Shown here: piece after piece, positions 34,696-47,200 of the stretch
How positions within the stretch are numbered: position 1 is the stretch's first letter
Layout: each line of letters begins with the position of its first letter
Assembly (NCBI GenBank): GCA_964019695.1
Contig: OZ026518.1
Span: forward strand, 85,059,950 to 85,123,949
DNA from: Loripinus fragilis
Lineage: Eukaryota; Mollusca; Bivalvia; Lucinida; Lucinidae
Reading direction: 5' to 3'
DNA length: 64,000 nucleotides
Made by a program: the position numbers and the translations under genes
Notes under the pieces: model-generated
Database searches by the model: none
What the model was told of the DNA's origin: nothing
Seen by the model: only the letters and a program-made list of their open reading frames with translations

Positions 34696-35245
34696 TTCGT
34701 TTCGATTTTCATAATGAATGCAAGCTAAAAGACGGGACTTGTCAATTTTATTTTTCATAAAATTAGAAAATATTTTTTAAAAATAAATTAGCATTTTAGC
34801 TGGTGGTGCGTTTCAGAATCTCTTCAGTATATTATGCTTAGCGTAGACCAAGTTCTTTTTGAGAAACCTATATTAATTTTGTATATCTTTGAAGTTTATT
34901 TAGTAGGACGCTCTTACATCAGGTGAAATAGGACCATTATAGATATTCTTTTCAAGAGATTATTAACATCTTGGTTTTGATGTACTTTTATCTTTCCAGA
35001 GAGTGCATGTGCACTTGATAAAAACTATACTTGTTGCACAAAACAGTTACTACATAATGTGTCCCCAAAGTCACATCTTGAAAATAGCACCCATTATAAT
35101 ATTTGGCGAAATATTTCGTACATCTATGTCATTATATTTTTTTTTTCTTATAAGCCACGACTAGAATAAAAGCAAAAAAAAATATTTGCATTTTTTTTAA
35201 TATTTAATTCTTTGGACCTAGTATGTAAAACTCATATATGTACCC

Positions 35246-35474
35246 ATTAACCCATATAAGCCTAGCGTCCTTTCTGTGGGACATTAGCAAACAGTGCAGA
35301 CCCAGATCAGACGCCGCAGTATTCGGTGTCTGATCAGGGTCTCTCCTGTTTGCTTACAGACTGTTTTGCTAAAATTTGAATAAAAATAAAAAATACAACC
35401 CATCAACACTTAAAACGGAAATGGACTAGTCTAATTGATAGAGTGGGAAATTCGATTTGGCTTATATGGTTTAT
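35246..35474. mobile_element. 229-bp TIR element with internal hairpin
   Basis: Ends ttaacccatataagcc and its inverse (ggcttatatggttta), with a caaacagtgcagacccagat ... atcagggtctctcctgtttg hairpin inside. Closest relatives here are 26775-26975 and 16122-16369. The stretch 34700-35245 before it shows no gene. Confidence 0.7.
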
Positions 35475-35694
35475 TAAAGCCTTGGCTGCTAGAGGTGACT
35501 ATAGCATTTGCAAACTGTCCTGGCCAATATCAATAAACAAAACGTTGGAACCCAAACTGATTGGCACCCTGATAGCAAATATCCGGGCAGGTGACAGCGA
35601 TCATCATGATTAAAATTCAAAATTGCAATACATGTAAAAAGCTTCATCATTAAAATTCCTTCCTCAAAATGCACGAATAGCAAGGATACACATC

Positions 35695-35890
35695 CTTTCG
35701 GGACACGCAGTGGATCCGGGGTAGAGTGCTCGACTTGATCGAGGGGTCCCTGGTTCGAGTCTCCACCGATATATCATGTTGTGACATTGAGGAAGACACC
35801 GTATCTTCACTGCTTGGTACTAGTTCAGCCCAGAAAAACGTTCGAGATGACAGTAAAAATGGTTGACTGGGAAGTAAAGCATCGTATCAA
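35695..35890 (+). mobile_element. tRNA-derived SINE
   Basis: Ggatccggggtagagtgctcg (A-box-like) and GGTTCGAGTCTCC (B box) ~30 bp apart form a tRNA-like head, with a ctcg/cgag anticodon-like stem. A body with ggaagacaccgtatcttcac and ctgcttggtact follows. The run of differences from a true tRNA and the 3' body argue for a SINE. Confidence 0.55.
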
Positions 35891-36134
35891 ACAACAATAA
35901 TTATATTTAAAGCTATATGCTTTCGTTCTTTATCATTGTATTTTATAAATAAATATGTTAAACCAAACAAATAAAAACAAATGCTTTTCATCGCCGCAGT
36001 CCGGTCAGTGACAAAGCTGATCGATGCCTAGATAAGAAAATACCTGCACAGGATGGTCCGGTTTTTCATATTTATGGCCGCAGATAAAGGAATAGAAATC
36101 TGTCAGCAGCGATTTCCACTGAGTTTCTGCCGTT

Positions 36135-36197
36135 GACAGACATCTGTCATCAGCGATTTTTTTACCGATTTTATGCCAATGACAGATGTCTGTCTGC
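36135..36197. repeat. Inverted 15-bp repeat upstream of CYP-B
   Basis: GACAGACATCTGTCA and its exact reverse complement TGACAGATGTCTGTC lie ~33 bp apart, about 0.5 kb upstream of the CYP-B ATG. Each is itself nearly palindromic around an E-box-like CATCTG/CAGATG. A binding-site role is speculative. Confidence 0.5.
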
Positions 36198-36369
36198 AGT
36201 CATTTGTGCAAGAAAATGAGAAAAATTGTAAGCATCTGGAGTCATTATATATCACATTAACTTTGTCATTTGCATGCGCTTCAAGTTATACAGTGTATCC
36301 TTTTGTTGTGAATGATAGCTATTGGTGACCATGAAATGTCATTTATGCAATCTGAAAGGACATTTCATC

Positions 36370-36679
36370 AAAACGGTCCTCGCTGCGAGAAAACCCGATT
36401 TAATTACAAGCCAAAACACAGGCGTAGATCAGACTGCGCATATGCACAGTCTGATCTGCGCCTTTGTTTTGCGTCTTCTGGAAAGTATTATAGTTTAACT
36501 TGATACGCGAAGGTACAAAACTCAAATACCCTAAACTAGTCGCTGTAGCTTATTTGATATGATTGTTGCACACCCGAAGACAGATTTTATCGAGAAACTG
36601 CCCATATTAAGTCAATATATATTGAAGTTAAGACAGGTCGTTGTTAAGAAATAACTGTCTCATGGTTTTAGAAGTCAAA
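36370..36679 (+). promoter_or_regulatory. CYP-B 5' flank, conserved with CYP-A
   Basis: This is the counterpart of 14871-15165, with the same ordered blocks and nearly the same spacing. A TATATATTG stretch ~60 bp before the ATG is a weak TATA candidate; the matching place in CYP-A reads TGTATTG, so it is not strictly conserved. Confidence 0.55.
36421..36462. repeat. Hairpin in the CYP-B promoter
   Basis: A 42-bp palindrome (GGCGTAGATCAGACTG ... CAGTCTGATCTGCGCC) 218-259 bp upstream of the CYP-B ATG. It differs from the CYP-A hairpin at several stem positions but still pairs. Confidence 0.75.
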
Positions 36680-37046
36680 ATGGATGTTTTAAATTCTATA
36701 CATGGACTGCTGTCCGACGCGTCAGTGCAACTTGGACTACTTATCATATGCCTGTTCATTGTTTATAGACAATTGTTTGTTAGTAGAAACAATGATATTC
36801 CACCAGGACCGAAATTTCGCCTTCCTATATTAGGACAATTATATGCGGTGGAACCTGATATGAGAAATTTTCTTCGGAAATACAGGAAACAATATGGTGA
36901 TATATACAGCTTGTATTTCGGGAACAAGCTCGTAATATTCATTGCGGGTTATGACAAACTAAAAGAAGCATTTGTCAAAAATGGAACTATGTTCTCCTAC
37001 AGGCCTAAAGACGACACTATAATTGACAAAATTACTAAAAGACTTG
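36680..37046 (+). CDS. CYP-B exon 1: membrane anchor, proline hinge
   Basis: Codes residues 1-122 plus one base. The donor is CTTG|GTAAGT, as in CYP-A. It contains the hydrophobic anchor, PPGPKF and the first beta-sheet residues. Confidence 0.93.
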
Positions 37047-40000
37047 GTAAGTATTGCTGAATTTTCCACCACACGCCATGTTTTGTTGTACGCTACTTTA
37101 TGTCCCTTCTAGTTTTGCAATCATCTTGATGGGGAAGAGAGAACTGGTTGCTTTGCTTAATTTGTCTTCCTGGTGTCTCGTGATTGTTGTGTGGCTCTTC
37201 CTCGCGGTGCCATGAGTTTGTCTGCAGTTTGTTATTGTGGTATTTCCTGATCATACTCACTTACTATTCATATATACTGCTCAACAAAAGTTAGCACGGA
37301 ATTTAATTTAATGTCCCGCTTTGAACGAACATGAAGCATTTTATTTTAATGTAATCAACATTCATGGAAATCTTGCAATTAATGTTTTTTCGTGACCGCC
37401 AGACAAAATGTAATCTGGTTAGGCGTCAGTGAATCGACGTTTATTTGATGTCATGGGCATGTTAAGAATAAATATCTTCATCAGAAATTAGAACTTTTGA
37501 ATCTAGAGTGAAGCAAAAGGTTCTAAATGATGAAAAACGTTGAAAACGTCAAAGTTTAATACCCGTTTATGCCGCGTTTTACCGTTCCATTATGACGTTA
37601 AAATGGCATTTTCCACTTTTTGACTTTTCAGCTAACTGAATCAAGAGATCAAGAAATCTTTTTGATGCTTGAATGGCACAAGCACCTGGAACATTTCTGT
37701 TAGTAAGCCATTTGAAAACGTCTTCTTTAGATAGCGTTACCGCCTACATTTCGCCTCAACTTCAAAGTAACGTCACTTTTTTATGAATTAAATACCAAGG
37801 GCTTTTATTTTACAAACTAACCTTTCCCTAAAAAATCTCTCTTTTGGCATTCTCTAAAACACGAAAACCCTTTCAATTAAGCACGCCTGCACAACGAAAA
37901 ATCTACCCTTTTTGACTTGTAAACGTCATTACAACAGTGACGTTAGTTGTTTTCAAGACTTAAATTTTGCTTCAAATGCTCAATGGAGATGACCTTTATC
38001 TGTTTTTCAAAATGGCCGATTCGACCAAGCTGGAAAAAAGACATTATAATCCAATGCTGTATCAATTTTGTGTTGCCAGTAATGGAGTTGAAACACGTTT
38101 TTGACCCCTCTCTTGTTTAAAGCAACAAACGATGTAGTGGAAAACCAATTAAAGTACACCAATTGCTTTCCTCAACTGTATCACATACCAAACCATCATT
38201 TCAGCAGATATTTATTATCTTTCAACCATTTGCTTAAATAAAAAATATTTTTTATTAGCCCGTGCTAAACTTTTGTTGTGCAGTATATTACAAAGGGGGA
38301 TCTGTATACAGTACTTTGATTCTTTTAACCCTGAACGGGTACTTTTGCAAACAGTGAAGACCCAGATAAAATGTCGCTGAATGTCAGGGGAGCTGGAACA
38401 ATATGTATCCCCCAATTACATTTTGTATGTCATTTTGCATGGGCCTCGTCGCGAGAAAACCTGTCTTCAGGGTGACCGACAAAAAGGGTTTCAAACCAGT
38501 TTCCTCAGCTACAGAGTCTAGCTAGAAAATTGAAATTTCATCTGTAGCAAGTTTACATATGATTCTTTCCAAAAAGCGAATAACAAAAGCGCTGATCAGA
38601 CTGCGCGGATGCGCAGGCTGGTCTGCGCATGTGTTGTTCGCAAACCCCCGAAGACACGTTTTCTCGCGTCGCGGCCCATAGTGATAGGTCCCCTTATGAT
38701 ATGGACTGGCTGAAATACAATTTTTATGACATTGCACAGACGTTTCTTTCTGAGTTCAGGTATTGCAAGTACGGATGGAAATCTTTGGAAGGAACATCGC
38801 AAGTTTTCCTTGGCCACGCTGAGACATTTTGGAATGGGAAAATCTATACTCGAGGATCGAATACATTCTGAAGTCAAAGCTTTGTTGAAGACATTTGATG
38901 CCAATGGTAGCAAATCGTATAATCCAGAAAACGCAATTTACATTAGCGTTTCAAATATTATTAGTTCAATTGCATTTGGAGCACAATTCAATCACAGAGA
39001 TAGTCGGGCGCGTGAAATGATCCAAAAAATAAAAGACAATTTTGAAAATGTTGGAAATTCATCCCTTGGAACATTTATACCGTCTCTTGCATTGCTCCCA
39101 GGAGATCTATTTAAAATAAAAGCTGTGCTTAATAACGCTGAAGCAGTGCTGGGATTTTTACATGAATTTATTCACGAGCATATGCAACGTTACGATGAAA
39201 ATGACATCACTGACTTTACAAGTGCGTTCATAAAGGAGATGAAACTACAGCAAAGTTCCAAGGAATCAACGACATTTACAGGTAAAATACAATTACAAAA
39301 AAAACTAAAAAAGCAACAAAACAACAACATACACATACGTTATAATAACAAGTTTCGTTTGCGATATCTAATTATGTTTATTTTTTTTAATTTATGATAC
39401 AAACGTGTTACATACATTGTAACGGAAAGGGGTACGTGCATAAAGAGGCTATTTTGGCCCCCTATGAGGTCAAAAAATAAAAGTTGCTCTTCACAGTTTC
39501 TTCTTATTCGTTTATTAGAACAATAGCCAAAGTGTAAATGTCTGGGATTGATTCGACTTTTACGGTTGCTATGGTATCACATATGGCCGCCAAAGTAGGC
39601 TGAAAATAGGAAAATGACTACTTTGGAGCAAATTGGAAACATATAACAGAGGAATTTTTATAGAGCACAAGCAAATACCAAAAAAATATTTTAACAGATG
39701 ATGAGAATTATCAGGGCACACAATATATTAAAAGTTTTTTTTTGGTATTTGCTTGTGCTGATATCTAATTCTTAAAAAAATGGTCTCCAAAAGCCTCAAA
39801 TTTGGCCTAAAATGGCAATTTCTCTATTTTAAGCCTATTTTGATGGCCATTTTGGTTACCATAGCAACCGGTGAAAGTAAAATAAATGCCAGAATTTTAC
39901 ACTTGGTCTATTCTTCTAATAAACTAATAAGATGAAATTGGTGAAAAGCAACTTTCAGTTTATGACTCTAGAGGGGGCCAAAATAGCCCCTTAATGCACG

Positions 40001-43000
40001 TACCCCAAATTTATTCTTAACCATAAGATTATTTTAATTTTGGTGAATCAATTAAGATAGAATGCATGTTTTCCTGAAAGGGGCGGAATCAAGTATATTA
40101 CAGAATGGGTTTATGTCAGATTTTTTATTCAAAAAAGGGTCTGCAGACAAAGCGACCCGCTGTCACCATATATATTTTTTATGTGCAGAAGTTCTTTTTA
40201 TCCACCCAAAATGCTTAGGGGGTGTCTTGTTTGTGTAATTTGTGACTCCAGCAGTTTTCATTCTTTCATATTCAAAATTAAAACATTATGATTGCTCACA
40301 CAATGAACATGTGTGCACTCTATATTCTATGCACATTTGATAATATTTTTAAGATTGTTGAACTTAGACATTATTACGTCTACACCACCTTTGGAGTACT
40401 TACATTGTTTATTTGCGTGTAATCTGTAATTCAAACAGATTTCATTCCTTATATTCAAACTTTGCATAATGATTGTTCAAACATTGAAGATTTGCACCAA
40501 TGCCGCAGGTCCAGAGCAGAGTTTGGTCTTGTTTATAAATACATAGGTGTCATGTTTAGATCATCTTTTATTCTAAGACATTTAACTTTCAGTGGACCAA
40601 CTTACAATGGTTATCGCAGATTTCTTTATTGCTGGAACAGAAACGACGTCATCAGCTTTGCGGTGGGCGCTTGTATATCTTGTCAATTATCCTGACATAC
40701 AAGAACAACTATTTCAGAACATCAGAGACAATGTCGGGACAGAGAATCTACCATCAGTACAGGATAAAACTAAGCTACCCCTTGTAGAAGCATTCATCAT
40801 GGAATGTCTCAGGTAAGGGCAATTTCTGAATTGCATTATGTAATCAACTGACAGTAATATGCACGACCCACGTTGAATGTTTGCTTATTAGAATGAAACT
40901 CTAGGTATTTAAATTGAAGACAATGTTCAGGTAGCCAAACTAAGTGTTTCATCAAGGTGAAAGTATAGCCGTTCTGAAGTAGGTTGTGTATGAAAGCGGG
41001 TTCTAATACGTTTTAACATTATTGAGACACAGACATGCAAAATGGTGAATAGGTTTTGCCAAGAAAGGTATGCAAAACAGTTACTAGGCTTTGCCAAAAG
41101 AAACATGGCAAAGTCAAGTCACCGTTTTACACACCAGTGGTTGGACAATATTAAAATAGATAAGTATGTGAAGAGAGGGACAGACTGACGGACGAAACGG
41201 ATGGACCCACATAGTGATTACAGTGAAGACCCAACGGTCGTGCAATGTTGTGGGTTCTAACACATTTTAACATTATTGCGACACAGGTATGCAAAACACT
41301 GACCAGACTTTGCCAAGAAATGCAAAATGGTGAGTAGGCTTTGCCAAAATAGAATTGTCTTGGCAAAGCCTAAACACCAGTTTGCATACCAGTGGCTAGA
41401 CAATATTGAGATAAGTATGCAACTTTTAATCCAAATATTCCATAAGATTTAACAGTTATGAGAATTTTACTAACTGGTAACAAATGGACGCACAGAAGAA
41501 TGAACTCACACAGTAATTGGAGTGCAGACCCAATGGTCGTGCAATTTTCGATATGCTTTGCATAATCACATACACAAAGGCATTTCTGAGATTCCATTAA
41601 AACTGTTTACCACAACTTATGGGCAGCAGATAATAATGATTCTCTGAATGGTTTATTTAGTCATCTAAATCTGGTATTTCTTTCATGAAAATTCGTATTT
41701 AGGTGTGTAACTTGTCTTTTAGATTTATAGGAACATTCAGTTTTCTATTCATATGAAAAAAATGTGCGCTGGTTTTTGCTTGACAACTGGTCTTAATAAA
41801 TGCTAATACAAGTACACAAATGGGTATCAATGTATAAAACTTGTACTGGAAGAATTATGAAAACCGCATTCTCAAAACCCAAACCAGCCTCAAATTCTTA
41901 GATACTTTAGTACATATTGCAGTTATGTATTTTGCATACAATTTAGTGTTGCTTTGGAAACTGATATCCCTAAATTTTAATTTTCAAAGCTGCTTACAGA
42001 AAGTAAATAGCCAACTGAAATGCTGTGTTGTCTAACAGAAAAGACATTAATTATCTATGTACAGTTTAAAATAGGTTCTAAAAGAAAAATTCTTCTCTTT
42101 AACAGAAATCATTCGAGAATGATCCAAAACATTTCGTTTCAACGCTTAAATTTGAATGCTCATCTTCAGAGACTGTATCAAACGAGCGAATAAAGCTAAG
42201 AGCTATTTTCGTGGTTATTGATGATTTCTGGGGATCGGACTAACCTATAAAAATGGATTAATACAAATATATTGAGAAATAAATGAGAAACGACAATTTC
42301 AGCTTTGTTCAAATAAACATGATAACGTTACATTCAATATTCCTACTATCAAATCTGGACGCTTCAAAACTCTGTTTTAGGCGCAGATGGGAAATCCAAA
42401 AAATCAAAAAGGATTATTAATACAGTTAATGGCCCAGTTCCGAATCACTTTTACTTCAAGGCGTGTTCGAAATAGTTGCTCTGAGTAAATAAGAGTTCGG
42501 TTTAACTATTACAAAGCACTATCATTCCCCTAAATAATGAACCTCAATTTGTATCATTCGGACTCTGCTATGTGTCATACCAAGGCTTTGAAGTAGGCCG
42601 CCAATTGGCCTAGTTGCGGGTCATTTGCCCTGTTTCGAATCACTTTAGTAATTCTAAGAAATTACCTTCAGTAGTACAGTTGCATTAAGGTTTTGACATT
42701 GTTGGCTAAATCACTACTTCCAATGACGAGTTTGACGCATTATTTTACCGTATTCATTGCAGTAAACTTGCACGGACACAGAAAGTAACCAAAACGGGCA
42801 ACCATCGGCCTGCCAGCGAAACGTCATATAAATAGCACCTCGCTAGCGATCCGATGATGACCCAACATTGGAAGCTTTGTACTTTTCCAATCAGTAATCC
42901 TAAGATAATCTACAGCTTTGTGCTTTTCCATGCAGGGGGGGGGGGGGGGTGGTCCCGACCCCCAGTACTCACTCCTGTGGATCCGCGCATGGATAAATGT

Positions 43001-43424
43001 CCTAAGACTATGAACATTTTTACCACATGCAAGTTATACACCCTGGCTAATGATCGAAAGGTTTACAGGTAAACTTGGTCTATGAGACAGTGTAGAGTTG
43101 AATTAGATCAGATGGCTGCTAGAGGCGCGTTCTAATCAGGATCTGCACTGTCTGTCATTTGATGCATCGCTTTGTGATAGAAACACTAACATTCACTTTT
43201 TCAGAGTATTTTTTCTCTATTTTTGTGACATTTTTATTTAACGTCTGTGCTCATTTCCATTGTTAATTAGCGCACGCATATACCAACACGCGTTGTGAGA
43301 GTGAAATGCATTTGTAACCACTGCCCCACCCGCCAACACCGGTCGACACACGTGATACTGTAGCCGATAGCGGGGTTATGGTAGATGTTTGAATGGTTAT
43401 AACGTCTTGACCCCCCCCCCCCCC

Positions 43425-43455
<31 letters not shown>

Positions 43456-44198
43456 CACACCACAGTACGGGGTAAAGGCCAGGTTTTTAACATTTAGAAA
43501 GACGATCGACGAAATCTGCACCAGTAAAAAGAAAAACTGGAGAGCTTCAATATGTTTAACGGTACCAACCTCACTCTTAATTCTGATTTGGCTCTGGTCT
43601 CTACCCAAGTAAAAACTCTGTTATACATAGTTGGGCAAATAGCAAGAAAATCATCCGACACAAGTATGTCCACGGGGCATACACCAGGGCACTGGAAAAT
43701 CAACAAGACGTTAGCCCTATACTTTTACTCACAGGAGGATGAAGTGCATGTGCGGATCCAGAGGGGGGGCAGGGGGTCCGGACCTCCCCTCGAAAATCAC
43801 AAAAATATAGATTTTTTTAACAATACTGGTCCCGATCCTCATAAAATCGTAAAGCTACCAAGCCAGCTTTCAAATTTGGGCCATAATCAGCACGCCAGCG
43901 AAACGCCATTTAAATGGCGTTTCGCTGGTGGACCGAAGAGGACCCGCTAATATATAGTGGTATTTGGATATTTCCTCCCCCATCAAACTAAAAAAACGTT
44001 GTCAAGGTTGGACCCTCCCTGCCAAAACTTTCAGGATCCGTGCATGCAGTGGTTACGGATAAATGATTCATAATTAGGATAATGGGCTTCTACCAGCTAA
44101 GGTTAATTGGGAACGGGACTGATTTACAGTCCCAACTAAAGACTTGAATTGCCCAGTATCGAGCTCGGGATCCCTGGTCTGCTAGGTCTACACCACAT

Positions 44199-44244
<46 letters not shown>

Positions 44245-47200
44245 AGAAAGAGAGACATGCAGACAGACAGGCATATAGAGGAACTTAGACAGGCAGACAG
44301 ACTGATAAAGAGACAAACAGAGAAATTCAACAGACACACACAAAGGCGTAATCCTCATGCATACGCGGATCCAGGGAAGACTGGGGCACAGAGCCCCCCC
44401 CCCCCCCCGCCAACCCCTGTAAAGTCCCATAACTATACCCCTAAAATTCAGACTATTTTCACGCTAATGCTCACTAGAGCTACCAAGGCCATCAAGTGGA
44501 GTTTTGCTGGCGGGCCGATGACGGCCCGCTTTAGTGTTATTTGGATCCTCCCTCCCCTCATCAAGTAAAACGACATAAAATATATATGGTGCCCGTGAAA
44601 CTTTTTCACATAATTTTGACTTCTATGGTAGCAAACAGCTGAGCGCGTGAACGTTACTGTTATGTGACGTGAAATAAAACTCTGAGTCAGCTGATTCGAA
44701 ACTGGGCAAATAAGTGACAATGATTACACGGCTAAAACAGAACCAAAAACAGAATAAAGGTCCGTTTTTTTCTTGGATGTGCTTTAATAATAATTGGAAA
44801 ACATGCTGAAACCGAAAGTTTGATAAAAATGCATTTCAAACGAAAGCATTTTTTCGGAAATATGCAGTGAACAGATACTGACACGTGTGAAAATATACCT
44901 TCATTAAATGGGTCATGGGGGAAAATTGTAATTATTTTCACCAAGCAGATAACTTATAGACATTTGCTTTCACTCACATACAGAGGGTTAATTATACAAC
45001 AAAACAAAACCAAAATATGTATTTTAAATATTACCGCTGATGTGTAGTTTGCAACGAAACTATGACGTGATTCGGAACTGGGAAAGATTCGAAACTGGGC
45101 CATTAACTGTATGTCCTATTATCAGTTACGCCTCCCATATCAAATTTATTGTTGCACGCTGGCCTGATAAATGTTGCCTATATCAGACATATAAGTCATC
45201 ATGACGTTGCGTTTTTAAAATGACGTGGTCCATGACGTTGAATCTACACGAAAACCTATAGAGTGAAGGAAATTGTAAACTGGTAAAAAGATTATGCCAG
45301 GTTCACATCTTTTGATATCAAGTTTACCATGCATGGCTTCGAGAACGCGATTCTCGCGATTCAATAATCGTTCTCGTACCTTGATATCAAAAGACGCTCA
45401 CCTATATTTACGTGAAACTATTCGGTTCATTTTTGATCTATCACACTTGAATTATTGAAGTTTTGCTTAATTATTTTTTAAGGCTTTATTTGTTTACCAG
45501 GCATGCAAACATAACAATCACCAGTCTGCCTCATGCGACGTCACAAGATGTGTTACTTGATGGCTACAGGATTCCATCGGACGCCATTATTCTTGCTGAT
45601 CTAGATTCAGTCAACAGTGATCAAGCAAAATGGAAGGATCCTGAGGTATTCCGACCACATAGGTTTATCAACAAAGATGGATCGCTACTTAGTGTTGAGG
45701 AATTTACGCCCTTCTTCTTAGGTAATGTTATGTCTAAATGTGCCAAACGCATGAAAATTTGGTACTTGGGGCCTTCACATGCACAGAATCAGATGGGGGT
45801 AGGGGGTCCGAAAAGTAAAAGGGTTCCATAGCAATACCGGTAAGGATCCCATGGAATATCACAAAGCCACCAAACATTTAATGTTGATCCATCAAAGGCA
45901 AGTCATTTGAATGGTTTTTGCTGATGGGCCCATGATGACCCATTTTGGGTGTTGTTTGGATCCCCTATCCTCCCATCATCACCTGAAAAAATATGTCATA
46001 CTAAGCTGTCAAATGGGGCTGAAACTCTTTTTGGCCTAAACCTCCACCGACTTCAATTATAAATACATAATGGGAGCAGTAACTGTCGAAATCGCCTGCT
46101 CACCTGAGCCTTTGATGCTGGCTTATGTGAGAAAAAGCAAAATAGTATGTGCTCGCCCAAATAATTAACTTTAATATGCCCCCCCCCCCTCCAAGTTTGC
46201 TAAAATTTGGGAATTTCAGGATACGTATGAAATATGAAAAAAAGTATATTTCCCATCTTGAAACATTCGATATTACTATTTTGGCTAACAACGATATTTT
46301 TAAGCTGTATGGAGTCCATTTCAAACTTAATTGACTAATCGTTAACAGCAACTATCTTTGGGTTCGGGAACAGATGACTTGAGAAGTCATACTTATTGGT
46401 GTTACTTTATTAAAGGGCGTAGCCATCTTTGAAATTGCCCCAGTATGTGGTAAGGCGATTGCCGTTTTCCTCTTTAACACAAATGTTGCTAAAGTAACCA
46501 ACATTTTCATGAGCTTAGGTCCACAGCTGCTCATTGGCTTTGTTGTTTACTTCGGCACAAGTTGTTAACCAGGCCATTGTGTTATTTCGTGTCTAATTGT
46601 TTGCGGTTACCAGATTGCAGAGCAAACGCTGCTTTTGATTTCAACACAATTTCAAAAGAGATATGACTCATGCACTACACATATATTGCTTACCACTTAA
46701 ATAGACCAGATTGCAGAGCAAACGCTGCTTTTGATTCCAACACAACTGAAAAAAAATATGACTCATGCATTACACATATATTGCTTACCACTTAAATAGA
46801 CCAGATTGCAGAGCAAATGCTGCTTTTGATTTCGTGTCTAATTGTTTGCGTTTACCAGATTGCAGAGCAAACGCTGCTTTTGATTTCAACACAACTTCAA
46901 AAGAAATATGACTAATGCACTACACATATATTGCTTACCACTTAAATAGACCAGATTGCAGAGCAAACGCTGCTTTTGATTCCACCCCAACTGCAAAAAA
47001 TATGACTCATGCATTACACATACATTGCTTACCACTTAAATAGACGCAGAGCTGGCGAAAATTGTACCATGAAGTTTAGAATGCCTCAAATGACCACAAT
47101 TACATTCTAGGACGACGTAACAAATCACGTGTCCCATCTCTTGTGTACATGTAATGTTATGATGCCTGTAAATGAAACAAATGCGACTCTTTTTAACATA

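Larger units (their letters stand above)
42423..45109. mobile_element. 2.7 kb TA-flanked TIR element with nested repeats (CYP-B intron 3)
   Basis: Ends CAGTTAATGGCCCAGTT-CG and the exact inverse (gaaactgggccattaactg), with TA on each outer side. Related subterminal motifs (cgaatcactt, gattcgaaactggg) occur near 42640 and 44693. The terminal CAGT and the TA site fit Tc1-like elements. The interior hosts three GCGCGGATCC elements and two simple repeats, and no transposase. Confidence 0.65.

Noticed and set aside
35697..35770. A functional tRNA gene
   Set aside because: Position 33 is not T in the best fold, the acceptor stem is poor, and a SINE body follows.
36641..36679. Upstream ATGs (36641, 36662) as the CYP-B start
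   Set aside because: They would add residues before the anchor that are not matched in CYP-A, where homology is strong only from MDVLNS and a few codons before.
43263..43608. Gly-, Cys- and Trp-rich frames
   Set aside because: They come from the C14-(ACC)-(AAC) simple repeat, with no coding features around it.
44136..44430. Ser-Leu-rich, signal-peptide-like frames on the minus strand
   Set aside because: They arise from the (GA)n tract and the adjacent gacagacag tract.
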